Below are positions 13,501 through 25,500 of a stretch of 64,000 bases of DNA, piece by piece (position 1 is the first letter of the stretch; the number at the start of each line of letters is the position of its first letter). Source of the DNA: Cucumis sativus (taxonomy: Eukaryota; Streptophyta; Magnoliopsida; Cucurbitales; Cucurbitaceae). The notes beneath the pieces are model-generated. The model did no database searches. It saw only the letters and a program-made list of their open reading frames with translations, and was not told the origin of the DNA. The stretch is taken from positions 4,154,001-4,218,000 of the forward strand of contig NC_026655.2 of NCBI RefSeq assembly GCF_000004075.3, in the 5' to 3' direction. Made by a program: the position numbers and the translations under genes.

Positions 13501-15255
13501 GGGAATTTGAACACTTCGTGTCAGAAAAAAAAAAGGCACTTGTATAACCTTAAGGAGTCCTACTTCTGTTTTTTTTTTTTTCTCTTTTCTTTTTGGTTCT
13601 AATTCAACTTAGTTCACCAATCGCTTAAGTGATTTTGTCAACTCAACTCTTAAAGCTACCTGGTTATACGGAGAACATAGCCATGACAGAAGGAAGGGTC
13701 TTTCCATGGTGCCAGGCAACCAGCAAACAATCATGCTGGAAGGCAGACAAGCCAATGCTTACGTTGCAAACAGGTGAATGCGGATTCATGAATTCACATA
13801 CTATTCCAAACTTCATGCTCCAACATTGTCTTTAACGCACTTGGTTTCATACAAATAAGAAAAACAAATTTCAATTTCTGGTCTTGCATCTATAGTGACT
13901 TGAAGGGTTTTCCCATCCTAAAGATTCACAAGGCCATATTCGTCCTACATCCTACAAATCTATTCCAGCACTAAAGGTATTTTCTAAAGAGCTAAAAAAT
14001 ATAACATAAATAAAAGTCAATTGCAATACCATACAAGCCATCCTGGATTAGGACCTTTTTTTTTTTAGTATGAACGAATAAATGACAGAAAACCCTCCCG
14101 TCCCACCTATACCATGAATGTAAAAGTTCAAATTAATGTCTCAAATTTTCTCCACAGAAAACAAACTAAGGAAGAGCTGAAAGATTGATTTTGATTTTTT
14201 CTTTTTAGGTCTGATTAAATTAATCATGGCAACCTTTTCCCAGTTATCCTTATCACTGGAATAATAAACCAAGTTTTCCAAGTATAGTGTCAGAACATCT
14301 TGAGAACCAGGGCCATCCCCAGTGAGAAGAAAATAACGAGATAAGATTATTTTTGACACCCTATACAGTCACAGGGTTCGGGTCAATAGACATACTTCTC
14401 CATCCAACGAGGAAAACGAGGCCCTCGAAACGTTGGTCTGAGCTCCCAGCCATTAACACCTTCGAGTACAGAACCTTTCCCTGGTAGAAGAGTCAGCAGA
14501 AGCGCAGATAATCCGTTGATCAACCTCACAACATTATTCAAAGACTCATACGTAAATGTCTTCACGGACCTGCACTAAAAAGATATACACGAAGGAAAGA
14601 AGTTACTTCTACAATGAGATAAGCTCAACTAGTAAGAAATCCAATCTTATGAGGAAATCAATTTAAACATACGAAAAGAAATTCTAAGACGCAAGTTAAA
14701 AAAAGCACCTACAAATTAAAAATTGCAACAAGAAAAACAAAAGAAAGCTTAAGCAATAAAAACAGCAACCATTTCTTCATTGAAACAAAAATACAGAGAG
14801 AGATGGCAAATAACTAAATTAGATAAAAGGAAAAAGAAAACCAACTCGATACAATAAAAACCAAAAAAATTCCTCAAGTGAAACAGCACCGATTTCAATA
14901 AACTATTCCAACATTCAAAAGAGGCAAGGCATTCATATCGAAATCCAACTCCAGTTCTATTGTACGTGACTTATAACTTGCACTAATTAATTTTCCAGAT
15001 TTTCCTTCCTCTCGCATAATAATGAGATGAGAGATACGGTTGTTTTAGAAATTTAGACAAATCTTCCACCGCGAAATCAGCTTTGAGAAAACATATCATG
15101 AACCGCCAAAAACAAAAAAAAACAAAAAAAATTCCCGCAAAAAACAATAAAATCGAATCCGAAAACAAAATCGATCAAAAACTGGAAAAGGGAAGAAAGA
15201 TGAGAACTCACTCTTTGGTAACAGCAAGCACATCGTCAACAACTCGTTGAATCAT
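10529..15255 (-). CDS. Membrane-associated alpha/beta-hydrolase lipase (acid-lipase family), 9 exons, 693 aa
   Basis: Exons, 5' to 3' on the minus strand: 15255-15212, 14569-14396, 13320-12930, 12829-12555, 12456-12388, 12305-12249, 11859-11807, 11662-11587, 11471-10529. All junctions are GT..AG and the phase holds throughout (2082 nt). The N-terminal third has an acidic low-complexity stretch and a hydrophobic segment at about residues 141-165. An AB-hydrolase-associated lipase segment follows (GYPYEAIRVVTNDGYVLLLERIPR region, then YLQHG, the oxyanion area). The nucleophile elbow is CHSMGG with Ser434, and the other likely triad members are Asp615 (GRKDQV) and His646 (YAHLDF). The architecture and length match the Arabidopsis proteins AT1G18460/AT1G73920, annotated as alpha/beta-hydrolases related to gastric/lysosomal lipases. 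The substrate is probably a neutral lipid or ester but is not determinable here. The Lys-rich C-terminus is not catalytic. The 3'-most exon alone encodes 303 residues in an uninterrupted frame from an internal Met. Confidence 0.9.
11981..12036. repeat. GT/GGTGTA-rich microsatellite in a lipase intron
   Basis: An irregular TG-rich tract in the intron between exons 6 and 7 of the lipase gene includes three to four GTAGGT-type repeats. It lies outside the splice sites and is probably length-polymorphic. Confidence 0.6.
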
Positions 15256-16218
15256 TTATTAAGGTACTTCAATCTCTTTCCGATCCGAAAAAAATTACGG
15301 AATCGGAAAAAGAGAGAGATTAAACGAAATCCAAACCTAATTAGAGGCGGAAATTGAGGCAAGGAATCGGAGAAAGAAGCGGAAAACCTGAAGAAGAAAA
15401 TAAGGAAATAGCAAAGAGGACAAACCAAAGGGAGAATTGAATATACTGAAAGAGAAACAACGGCGATTCTTGACGTAAAATGGAAGTCGGTTATTTGTTT
15501 GCTTTAGGCCGGTGGTGACTGTGTCAGTCAGGTAATGCCTCGCGCGTGAGCTTTCTCATAAGGGAAAACAAGCAACGTGTCCCACCCGTTTCGGATTTGA
15601 ATTACACGTAGTTATGACGTGGATTACCTCCCTTCACTTTTTGACACACGTGCTTGCGGCTTAATCTTGACCGTCTATTCTGGTGGTCTCACTACGCATT
15701 TGTAAGGCGCAGATGCGGTCGGTTGGGCCGACTTGGACGACCCGTTCCTGCCTGAAAGTACTTGAAAATGGGATGCTCACATTAAAATTCATTAATAATG
15801 AAAGGGGAAATTTTTAAAACCACGAAACTCGTGAAAATATATTCGGTACTATAAATTAAATTATTATTTAGGTCTAATGAATAGATCCGTGTTCACATTT
15901 AGCTCACTTAGAATAAATTAATTGGGAGATGTTAATTAAATATAAAGTTTTTTCATGCATTTGGCATGTTAGGTTTTATAAAATGTTTTTAAATATTTTT
16001 CAAAAAACTTTTGATAATTTTTTAAATTATTCAATTTAATTTCACAAAAAGTTTCACATCTCTCGTATGTAAAGGTTGGTGGTTCTTCTTCCTTCCTTTT
16101 CCATCACATCTTTCTCAATTTCTTCTTTTTATTATTGGGTCCCACCATCCTACTCCTTACGAAGATGGAAAAGGTTTGCTAATTTCGTTTAATTAGGAAA
16201 TTTGCGACAATAATAAAC
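15256..16218. other. Lipase promoter/5' leader and flanking intergenic DNA
   Basis: The segment directly upstream of the lipase ATG (15256 to about 15700) is less AT-rich than the surroundings and contains ACGT-core motifs, for example near 15574 and 15648. It is the probable 5' UTR and promoter of the minus-strand lipase gene. Beyond 15780 the DNA becomes AT-rich without recognisable genes. Confidence 0.5.
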
Positions 16219-17545
16219 TTTTATTATTATTTAGCGTACTATTTACTATTTTCTTCTTAAACTAAAACAATTTAGTTTCCAAACATATACTATCGTAACA
16301 AAAACTAAAATAATCTATAATTAAACACAAACGGTTACAATCCAACGATAAAATAACTCATTGTTTGCCTGTATGTCTTCTTAGTTTAAGCAAAAAAATA
16401 GTAAACACTATAACAAATAATTAAAATATGACAAATGTAAAACAGTAAAACTATCACAAGGATTGTATCTGATAAGAGTTTTGAAATACCGTTGATAGTA
16501 ACAATTTAAAATGACGTTTAAACTATATCTTATATAAAAGAATTCATAGTAAACGTTTATAAATTTTTATTAATGACTAATGAGCGATAGAAGTTTATCG
16601 ACTGTATCTATTATTTACAAAATTTAAATTTTGTTATATTTTATAAATATTTTAGTTGCTATAATATATTTGAAAATTTCTCTAGACTAATGTATAATAC
16701 GTGAAAATGTTAAAGAATATTGTTAAGTTAAACTTCATACTACATTCCCAAATTTTTTATCTTTTAATGTTAAAATTTGTGAATTAGATCAAGAAAATTG
16801 TTAAATTTCAATGAGATTAAAGAAAAACAACATTAGGCATTGACATTATTTTTAGAATCAATTTGAACATATAGTAGGATTAATTAATGATAATTTTATG
16901 ATATTAGTGTTTAATTTACGAAACTGTTGAGAAAAGGATGTAATTAATTTTTGTATAGAGTCGTAGTTGACTAATTATTCATTGATTTATTTGTCTTCAG
17001 AACTAATTGTAATGTTTTTAAATATTAATTACAATTTTGGTTTAATAAATTAAAACATTTTTAGTATTGAAGAAAGAAGCAACATTAAGTTCGATCATAG
17101 GAATGGACCAAATAATTTTTAATATAAAGTGTACATTTTTTTCAAAATAGGTTCTTAATGAGGCTTAGAGAATTTAAAATATTCGTATGGTCTAAAATAA
17201 TTCGAAAAAATATATAAGATATAGTTTAAACGTCGTTTTAAATTAGTTACTGTCAATAGTATTTCAAAACTTTCATCGGATACAATCCTTGTGATAGTTT
17301 TACTGTTTTACATTTGTCATATTTTAATTATTTATTATAGTGTTTACTATTTTTTGCTCAAACTAAGAAGACATACAGACAAACGATGAGTTATTTTACC
17401 GTTGGATTATTATAATTGGGTTGTAACAGTTTGTGTTTAATTATAGATTATTTTAGTTTTTGTTACCATAGTATATGTTTAGGAACTAAATTCTTTTAGT
17501 TTAAGAAGAAAATAGTAAATACTACATTAAATAATAATAAAAAAT
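16219..17545. mobile_element. 1.3-kb element with inverted repeats of about 330 bp, non-autonomous
   Basis: The left arm (about 16219-16545) and right arm (about 17205-17545) are reverse complements of each other with scattered mismatches and small indels. For example, GACAAATGTAAAACAGTAAA near 16430 is matched in inverse orientation near 17300. The outer ends read TTTTATTATTATTTA on the left and its complement on the right. About 660 bp of AT-rich DNA between the arms has no coding capacity. Long inverted repeats with a non-coding interior suggest a non-autonomous DNA transposon of Mutator-like or foldback type. I could not define a target-site duplication, so the exact ends and superfamily are open. 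Confidence 0.7.
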
Positions 17546-19588
17546 AGTAAATACCAGCAAATGAATATTTTGAAATAATGTTAACTACATTTAATTGAAA
17601 ACTTTTAAATAGTATTTACCGTAACTAAATGTAGTTATTGTAGTCTCGTATAATTCTTGCCTCACACACACATTTTAAATTATTTACTTTTAAAACGCAT
17701 ACTATTATAAGTCAAACTAAAATATTTCATCCTCCAAACAATAATAATAATAACCAACTTTTTGTACCAAATACTGGAAAGAATCTAACTTAGGAACATT
17801 TATTATATATCCTTTTCTTCAAAACAAACATTCAATGACTGTCATTTTTCAATAATAGATTATTGTTGGGTTGGGAACACAACTTTCAAGTTGGTTTAAC
17901 TATTATAGAGAGAGATCCAACTATGAATGTTTAAAATAATAAAGAATGACATATTGGATCTAACGTATTTCCATATTGGCTTACTGCTGAAATAAATTAT
18001 ATAAAAGTACAATTGTCTTTTGAACAAAAATTGACAAATAGAGAAAATAATGTGTTCTTGCAAATTCTTGCAAACTTTGCTCATTTGAATATAATTGAAG
18101 TGGTGACTATGGTTAAAGAAATAAATAAAGTGGCCATTGTGGAGATATGAATCAATGAATTTGGAGTCTTTGACCAAGTTTGTTGCCTTTGTTGTTATTA
18201 TTGCAAAAGAAATATTTCAAAAGTGTTAGGCTTTAATTTGTGTAATGTTTTAAAAGTCTTAACATTTTAATCTATAGAATCATGGGTAAGGTTATACACA
18301 GAGTTCAAGACTCACTTAGCATAAACATTACCTTCATCATACATTAGAAATTTTAAAAGAGCAAGAGAGTGTAAATAGTGAGAAAGTAGAAATTATATAA
18401 CCTTTTATTCACGTGTGTCACTGTTGTTTAAGCGGATTTGAGTCTATGCTTGTGATAGATCAACAACGAAGGTTTTTCAAAAAGGTGAAAAGGTTCTCAC
18501 GATCACGATGATACTGCTTCGTTGATTATTTTTGTACTTAAAAGATTCCTTATTTTATTGAGCAATAAAAGATTTTGATTTTTGGAATTGAGATTATTTA
18601 ACCTTCAACTTAAAGTTTTATGTTTGTTTTTTATATAAAAAGAATGTAATGATTAAACAAATAGAAAATAAAAAACAATTTTTTTCCAACTAAAAATTTT
18701 AATTCATTACAAATTGTCACCTCGCTTAACAACGAAAATATAAATATTTAAATTTATGACTATTTGAAAGTTGACATATATCTCAAATTAAAATTGCATA
18801 AATTTGATCATTTTTATGACTTCTCATTTTAATCGTTCTATCAAGTTAATTATTTTGATTTAATTAAATATTATTTATTTAAACTAAAATTAAATTGGAT
18901 TCAAAACTAAGATGTTTGATATCATAGAAAAATTAAATATTTTAAAATCTAAAATATGCAAGATTTAAAAATAAAACTACTTAATTGGGCTTGTCACTTT
19001 TTTAACTTTCATTTAACATATCACATCACATTTAAAAGTCTATATTAGTAAATCTCTTACTTTCTTTTACTTCTTAATTGTGATAAATTTTAAAATATAT
19101 TAATTACAAAATTTTCTCATTTCAAACAAAATAGTTAAATTAAAATTAGTTTTCACATTTTAAATCATTACTCCAACTTTCATAAATCCAAACACAAGGT
19201 AAGAAGTAAGAACATTTTATACAAAAACACCTATCTATAAACAAACATCATTAAATTAAACCTTTTAAACAAATTTAATTTTCGAAGCTATTTTCTATAA
19301 TTTACAATAAAATCCTTGGTTCAACGGGAGGAGTTGAAACGACGTCGTAGAAGGTGTATGGCTGAGACGAGTGGCTAATTACCCGGCTTAAAAGATCGCG
19401 AGAATGGGACCCGCGACGAGTACCATTTAGCTAAGAGCCAACCCACGCGTCAGCAACTAAGCCACTCAGTCGAAGCTCCTTTTACATTTTCTCTGTGAAC
19501 CACTGAACCTTACTCTTGCTGTACCAAATCACTCTTCATCCTTCAAACAGTTCTTCAAGCACGCTGAGAGAAGAGGGCGACAGAGGCC
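17546..19588. other. Intergenic region and ClpS promoter
   Basis: This is AT-rich sequence without recognisable genes up to about 19300. The last 260 bases before the ClpS start are markedly richer in G and C, contain ACGT-core motifs (around 19340-19345), and look like the core promoter and 5' UTR of the ClpS gene. Confidence 0.5.
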
Positions 19589-22107
19589 ATGGAAGCTGCA
19601 ATTTGCGGTCGAGTACCTCTTTCACCCAACCAATTCTTCACCTCAACCAAGCCAGGTATTCAAATTCTTTCCTATTTCCTCCTCTTAACTCTTAATTTGT
19701 CTCTACTTCTTTTGGGTGTGTATGCTATGTTCTTAATCCAAATTCAGATGAAGGACTTTGAGAAATTTTGGTTTTGTTGATGAATCTTTGCATAATTCCT
19801 GGGTTTGTGGAGATTGAAGCTTTTGGCTCCTTAGAATGAGTATAATTAATATTATTTACCGGGAAAATCTGTGTAGAATATTATTTTCCTGTTTGTATGA
19901 ATTTTGTTTTTGTCGTAGAGGAGAGAATAGAGTGTTGCATTATGAGGGGAGAACTACAAATGGGGCCTAATTGGTGTTTAGAAGAAGATCTGAAGCTTTT
20001 TGTTTGTTTGTGTCTGTATTTACGCTGCAGTAGTTTAAAGCTTTCGTGGTTGTCTAGTAAAATATTGTTTGTGGTGGGTGGAAGTATTGATATATTTAAA
20101 TATATTGTAATTCAAACATGTCAGGAGGTGGTATTTTCAAATCCTGTAGTGTCATTTTTACCAGATAATGTGAAGCTGCGATAAAAGGAGCTCCTTATCT
20201 ATATTTAAGATTGTGAGGTTCCTTGGCATGTTTCCTCAAAATAATGCCACTTTTGGTTCTCCATTTTTTAACCAAATATTTGTTTGGGCTTTATGGGATA
20301 TGTTAACATATTAGGTAATATGAAGTTTCGTCTTAAAACCAATAGGTAATGAGAGGTTAGAGGAGTAGCTCATCTATATTGTTAAGATTATGAGATGGTC
20401 GATCTTCTAATATGCTAGTTTCAATATCTGAGGTCTTTTAATTTCTCTGCTATGGGGATCATCGACACTTTTATCTCCAATGTTGCATTTTGAGAGATAA
20501 AACACTAAAAGGTAAATTATGATAAAGCTTTTCAATTGGAACTTTGAGTAGAAAGACTGCCGTCTTTAAAAAACTATTTACTTTTTGCATCAATATAAAG
20601 TTGGCAACAAAATTAATCATAAAAAATTATCAACATTTGAAGAAGGGTAACATTCTCCCATTTCGTTCACACCAAAGGTTAAAAAATCATCCCTGTTGAC
20701 AGCAAGCTATAATGATATCTTCACACCATGGTAAGGATGACCCAAAAAAAATGGAGGCAAGAATGTCATATATGTTGCTAGACATAATCATTGACCAACC
20801 AAAAGCATCCAATATCAAGAGGCAAAAGAGAAACCTAGTAAAAAGATGGCATAGATGTTAAGGAAACACACCAAAAAGCAGAGTGACAAACGTGGAGCGT
20901 TCTCTTTTGAAGGTCATCAGTAGCTCCCACAAAAAGATTTAAATTTCCTTCAGATAAGCTTCCTTCCAAATCAACAAAAAAGTTTTTTCGGAGATGAGTC
21001 CTTAGCTTGGATAGAATCCTTTGTTAATAAACGTACATGAAAGCTTTAGAGGGATTAAGAGGTCAAATCCACGAATTGTTGGCATTCCTCTTACTCTTTG
21101 GCTTGTCCTGGGGGCAAAGAGTTGGGATGTTTGGCGATATTCACCAAAGTATTGCTTCAAGTCTGCAGGCAAAGAATTTAATATTAATCCAGCCCATGTT
21201 GCATCTAAGACCTAGAAAAGTAAAATACATTAAATGATTATTTAAATTCAACTGATTAAGACATATACTCTTGGCTTAGAGGTTAAAGGGTCAAAGGCTC
21301 GACCCTTCTCATTGTTGACTAGTTTGTGAATCATGCAAATGGATAACCATAAAAGAGGTTCATTGTTAGAACTAAATTTGCAAGGATCTTAGATCCTATT
21401 TATATACTCTTCAAAACACCTTTGAATTTGTAATTTGAGATAAATATCAATGGCCTATTCTAAACGTTAATATTGATAATTATGGTACGTAGTTTTACCT
21501 GCAAAATTGTGAAGGCTGTTCATTTTATTATTCATTGGAACTTGCATGACATCTTCATACAATTTTACCCATTTATAATTGCTATTTGTGTCATAGGGGA
21601 TAAATACTATTTTCATAAACAATGTAGAAACCGGAGTGCCTTAATGATGATATCAGTTGCTGAGCTTGGAAAAGGCGGGGGGTTGTTGGAAAAACCAGCA
21701 ATAGAGAAGACAACTCCGGGCCGTGAATCTGAGTTTGATGTTAGGTACAAAACACTTTTCCTTTTAATGTTTGTCACGTATAAGCAACTAAAGATCTGTA
21801 TGCATTAGAGAAGGTCTCAACTTCCAAAATTATTTTGATATTCAGGAAATCAAGGAAAACTTCTCCACCTTATCGAGTGTTGCTACATAATGACAATTTC
21901 AACAAGCGGGAATACGTTGTTCAAGTTCTGATGAAGGTGATTCCTGGAATGACACTTGACAATGCAGTCAACATAATGCAGGAAGCGCATTACAATGGGA
22001 TGGCAGTGGTAATTATCTGCGCTCAAGTAGACGCAGAAGATCACTGCATGCAGCTTAGAGGCAATGGCCTTCTCAGTTCAATCGAGCCTGCAAGCGATGG
22101 TTGTTGA
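19589..22107 (+). CDS. CLPS1: Chloroplast ATP-dependent Clp protease adaptor ClpS, 3 exons, 158 aa
   Basis: Exons 19589-19655, 21597-21744 and 21846-22107 join in phase (477 nt). The first intron is 1.9 kb. The N-terminal 70 or so residues are Ser/Thr/basic-rich and fit a plastid transit peptide. The ClpS core runs from about residue 79 to the end: SPPYRVLLHNDNFN with Asn87-Asp88, a KREYVVQVLMKVIPG helix, and EAHYNG with His120. These residues correspond to the pocket that binds N-degron side chains in bacterial ClpS. ClpS delivers substrates to the ClpC/ClpP protease, and plant ClpS1 does this in the chloroplast stroma. The Arabidopsis homolog is about the same length. The ATG at 19589 is the first in frame and gives the expected transit peptide. 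Confidence 0.93.
21262..21335 (+). repeat. Possible tRNA-derived SINE fragment in ClpS intron 1
   Basis: The motif TGGCTTAGAGG near 21273 resembles a pol III A box and GGCTCGACCC near 21296 resembles a B box. They are in the right order, but their spacing is shorter than in a full tRNA-derived SINE. I see no poly-A tail or target-site duplication. This is a weak call. Confidence 0.25.
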
Positions 22108-24024
22108 ATAAGAAACATAGATTGTGTAATGTACTCTTTTTCCTCCCTTAGTTATCAGCCATATTAAAATTGCATGTCCTCAACTGCTACATTGTTGCAA
22201 GTTGCGCCTATGTACATAAATAGAGATACTTCATAAACAAACAATCTTCAATTGATGAATATAATTATCACTCTAGTTATGATATGAGTTGTATACACAA
22301 ACACATCTTCCTTTTACTAAATTTTTTCTTTACTCGACTTCCATGTGGCTTTTTGTGCTCTTATGGATGCAATTCATAGAGTGGGATCTTACTTTTACTT
22401 GGTAGGACTTAGTTTGAGTAAATATTTGCAAGTTCTTCCTTTGGTCCCACTCTCATGCATACATTGATAATTTTTCTAAGAATGTTGTTCTCTCTGTTGC
22501 TTGATTTCTTGATATAGATTGAGACGTCTAGTGCTTTAACTCTATATTTACACATTTTCCAGTTCCAGTCTTGGGAAGTAGTTCAGAACAGCTGGAGTTT
22601 CCAGTTTGTAGAAATCACCTTTTCGTTAGAATACTTTTTGAACGAGTTTAGTGGATAAAGACAACAATAGAATACTTTTTGAACGAGTTTAGTGGATAAA
22701 GACAACAATTACCATCCTAACGATGGATAACAATTGGTGAACTGTTGTGGATGGTTAATTAAGCGGTTGCATTCTTCACCATTTTCTTGAAACTATAACA
22801 GTGCTTTCCATCTATTACAAAGCTTTTCAATACACCTGTGAATTTAATGAGATAAAACCATACGAATAGATCGATAAATTTATTTTCTAGAGTGGCGCAG
22901 GGCTGAAAGAGAGATGAATGGGCTGCACTAACTCTTGCAGGACTCAACATGGACTGCCCTTGAATTACTGCAACAGCTGCAGGTAGGTCCAATATCCAAC
23001 CTATACTACTATTATTTCTTTCCTTATTTATGATAGCATGACAAATTAACTTCGAAAAATGTTAAGAGAAAAATCATAGACTTTTCTATCATATAATTGA
23101 AGTAGGTGAACTAAGGTACCGAAGTATCTCCATTGTATTTATCATTCTTTTTAAAAGAATCCGTTATTAAGTATGGTGGGTGAATATTTATAACTTTCAA
23201 CAAACTATGCACACTTTTAAACTTAAACTTTATAAATAGAAAATTGGTTCAATACTAATGTATTTTTTGTTTTTGTACTTTCATTTTACATTTTATCATT
23301 CTACTTAAAAAAAAAAAGTAAACATGTTAGTCTTAAGTTGGTACATATAAACATATAAAACGCAATAATTAAAATAAACAAATTTATTCTACCAAAACCC
23401 GGAAAAATGTATCTCTCTCTTTGTTTACATATTGAGAAAAATATTTAAGAGAGTGTTTGATCCACTGGACTTCGTAAAATCAATATTAAAATTTCATAAT
23501 ATTGAAAAAGTCTAAACAACTTGAAATGCTAAATTTACAATTTTCGAACTCTGGGCGAAAGAATTCTAACTCGGCTCGACAAACAGCTTCATTTTCTTTT
23601 CTATTACTATTATTATTTATTTTTGCCCTCGTGATTGGAAGGTAAGTCCATGACTCTATTAGAGTAGGTAGCATTTATTATTGACTTCATATATCACGTC
23701 TATAATTTATATTTATATTTTTCTTATTTTTTTTTTCAAAAAGGAAATTATTTATGTATTTTTCACTTCGAAAACGACATTTTTCAAAAACTAAATCTGT
23801 TGCAATCTCAAATTATATATATATTTTTGAAAATTTGAAAATAAAAATAATTATAAAATTTTGAATAATTTTCTACAGATAATGCCAACTAGGGAGCAGT
23901 GCCTTTGCCCCCAACCCCAAACCAAACTCAACCATCTTCTTCCCCATTAATAAAAACTTCACTTCCTTTTTAAATCCCCAACTCTCCAACTCCACTTTCT
24001 CACTGCAACTTTTTCTCCCTAACA
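22108..24024. other. Intergenic region between ClpS and the ASPG1-like gene
   Basis: The first part is the ClpS 3' UTR. An exact 41-bp tandem duplication lies at 22628-22709. The remainder is AT-rich. The final 150 bases before the protease ATG are C/T-rich, typical of a plant 5' UTR and core promoter. Confidence 0.5.
22628..22709. repeat. Exact 41-bp tandem duplication
   Basis: The 41-base unit beginning AGAATACTTTTTGAACGAGT is present twice head to tail (22628-22668 and 22669-22709) without a mismatch, so the duplication is recent. It is intergenic. Confidence 0.95.
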
Positions 24025-25500
24025 ATGGCGTTAGCGACTTCAAATCTCCTTTTCCTCTTCCTCTTTTTTCTCTCTCTCTTCCCCTTCACTCTCTCCCGCT
24101 CCTCCTCACACCTTTCTCCTCACTCCTCTGCTTCTCTCGACGTTTCAGCTTCTCTCCAACAAGCCAACCAGGTTCTCAAATTCGACCCCACGGCTTCCAT
24201 TTCCTTCCAACAGCAGGTTCATCTTGTTCCTTCCAACTCTTCCTTCTCCTTTTCTCTTCAACTCCACCCTCGCGATTCTCTTCATAATGCTGGGCATAAG
24301 GACTACAAGAGCCTCGTTCTTTCCCGCCTCTCCCGAGATTCGTCTAGAGTTAAATCGATCTACGATAGGCTTGAATTTGCTCTCAGTGAATTGAAGAGGT
24401 CGGATCTTGAGCCGTTGAAAACAGAGATTCTGCCGGAGGATCTGAGTACTCCGATTATCTCTGGTACCAGTCAAGGAAGTGGTGAGTATTTCTCCCGTGT
24501 TGGTGTTGGACAACCGGCTAAGCCATTTTATATGGTTCTTGATACTGGTAGTGATATCAATTGGCTTCAATGTCAGCCTTGTACGGATTGTTATCAGCAA
24601 ACTGACCCGATTTTTGACCCCAGAAGTTCGTCTTCTTTTGCTTCACTTCCTTGTGAATCTCAGCAATGTCAAGCTCTTGAAACGTCTGGTTGCCGTGCTT
24701 CTAAGTGTCTTTACCAGGTCTCGTATGGCGATGGTTCATTCACCGTCGGTGAATTCGTTATTGAAACGCTGACGTTTGGTAACTCCGGGATGATTAACAA
24801 TGTTGCTGTCGGTTGCGGCCATGACAACGAAGGATTGTTCGTTGGATCGGCTGGATTGCTCGGACTCGGCGGTGGATCATTATCCCTAACTTCTCAGATG
24901 AAAGCGTCGTCGTTTTCATACTGTCTCGTCGACCGTGACTCCAGTTCGTCTTCAGATCTCGAGTTCAATTCCGCTGCACCTAGTGATTCAGTGAATGCTC
25001 CTTTACTCAAAAGCGGAAAAGTCGATACATTCTATTACGTCGGACTCACCGGAATGAGCGTCGGCGGTCAGTTACTCTCAATTCCTCCTAATCTCTTCCA
25101 AATGGACGATTCCGGTTATGGCGGCATCATCGTCGACTCAGGAACTGCGATAACTCGGCTACAGACTCAAGCCTACAACACTCTCCGTGACGCCTTCGTG
25201 AGTCGCACACCGTACTTGAAGAAGACAAACGGATTCGCATTATTCGACACATGTTACGATCTGTCGTCACAGTCTCGAGTCACCATTCCAACGGTGTCTT
25301 TTGAATTCGCCGGCGGGAAGTCTCTGCAGCTGCCGCCGAAGAACTACCTCATCCCGGTGGATTCTGTTGGAACATTCTGCTTCGCGTTCGCTCCAACGAC
25401 GTCGTCTTTGTCCATCATAGGGAACGTACAGCAACAGGGGACACGTGTCCACTACGATTTGGCAAACTCGGTCGTTGGGTTTTCACCCCACAAATGTTAG
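24025..25500 (+). CDS. Secreted pepsin-like aspartic protease, ASPG1-like, intronless, 491 aa
   Basis: Single uninterrupted exon. An N-terminal hydrophobic signal peptide (about residues 1-24) is followed by a prosegment to about residue 150, then an A1-family aspartic protease domain. The two catalytic motifs are intact: VLDTGSDINWLQC with Asp173 and IIVDSGTAITRL with Asp371. A Cys-rich nepenthesin-type insert (CQPCTDCYQQ, ESQQCQ, CRASKC) lies between them, and the flap region has a VSYGDGS motif. The domain order, length and sequence match ASPARTIC PROTEASE IN GUARD CELL 1 (Arabidopsis AT3G18490) and its close relatives, which are linked to ABA-dependent guard-cell ROS signalling and drought avoidance. 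Orthology to ASPG1 rather than to a close paralog is probable but not proven. An antisense open frame across the 5' third is a shadow. Confidence 0.92.
   Translation: MALATSNLLFLFLFFLSLFPFTLSRSSSHLSPHSSASLDVSASLQQANQVLKFDPTASISFQQQVHLVPSNSSFSFSLQLHPRDSLHNAGHKDYKSLVLSRLSRDSSRVKSIYDRLEFALSELKRSDLEPLKTEILPEDLSTPIISGTSQGSGEYFSRVGVGQPAKPFYMVLDTGSDINWLQCQPCTDCYQQTDPIFDPRSSSSFASLPCESQQCQALETSGCRASKCLYQVSYGDGSFTVGEFVIETLTFGNSGMINNVAVGCGHDNEGLFVGSAGLLGLGGGSLSLTSQMKASSFSYCLVDRDSSSSSDLEFNSAAPSDSVNAPLLKSGKVDTFYYVGLTGMSVGGQLLSIPPNLFQMDDSGYGGIIVDSGTAITRLQTQAYNTLRDAFVSRTPYLKKTNGFALFDTCYDLSSQSRVTIPTVSFEFAGGKSLQLPPKNYLIPVDSVGTFCFAFAPTTSSLSIIGNVQQQGTRVHYDLANSVVGFSPHKC

Noticed and set aside
22759..22992. A 77-codon minus-strand open frame with a less biased N-terminus (MDLPAAVAVIQGQSMLS)
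   Set aside because: No recognisable family, no splice-linked extension, and the second half becomes low-complexity. Not supported as a gene.
24145..24600. A 151-codon minus-strand open frame across the ASPG1-like gene
   Set aside because: It is a shadow of the intact plus-strand protease exon, with an Arg/Ile-rich translation and no family resemblance.
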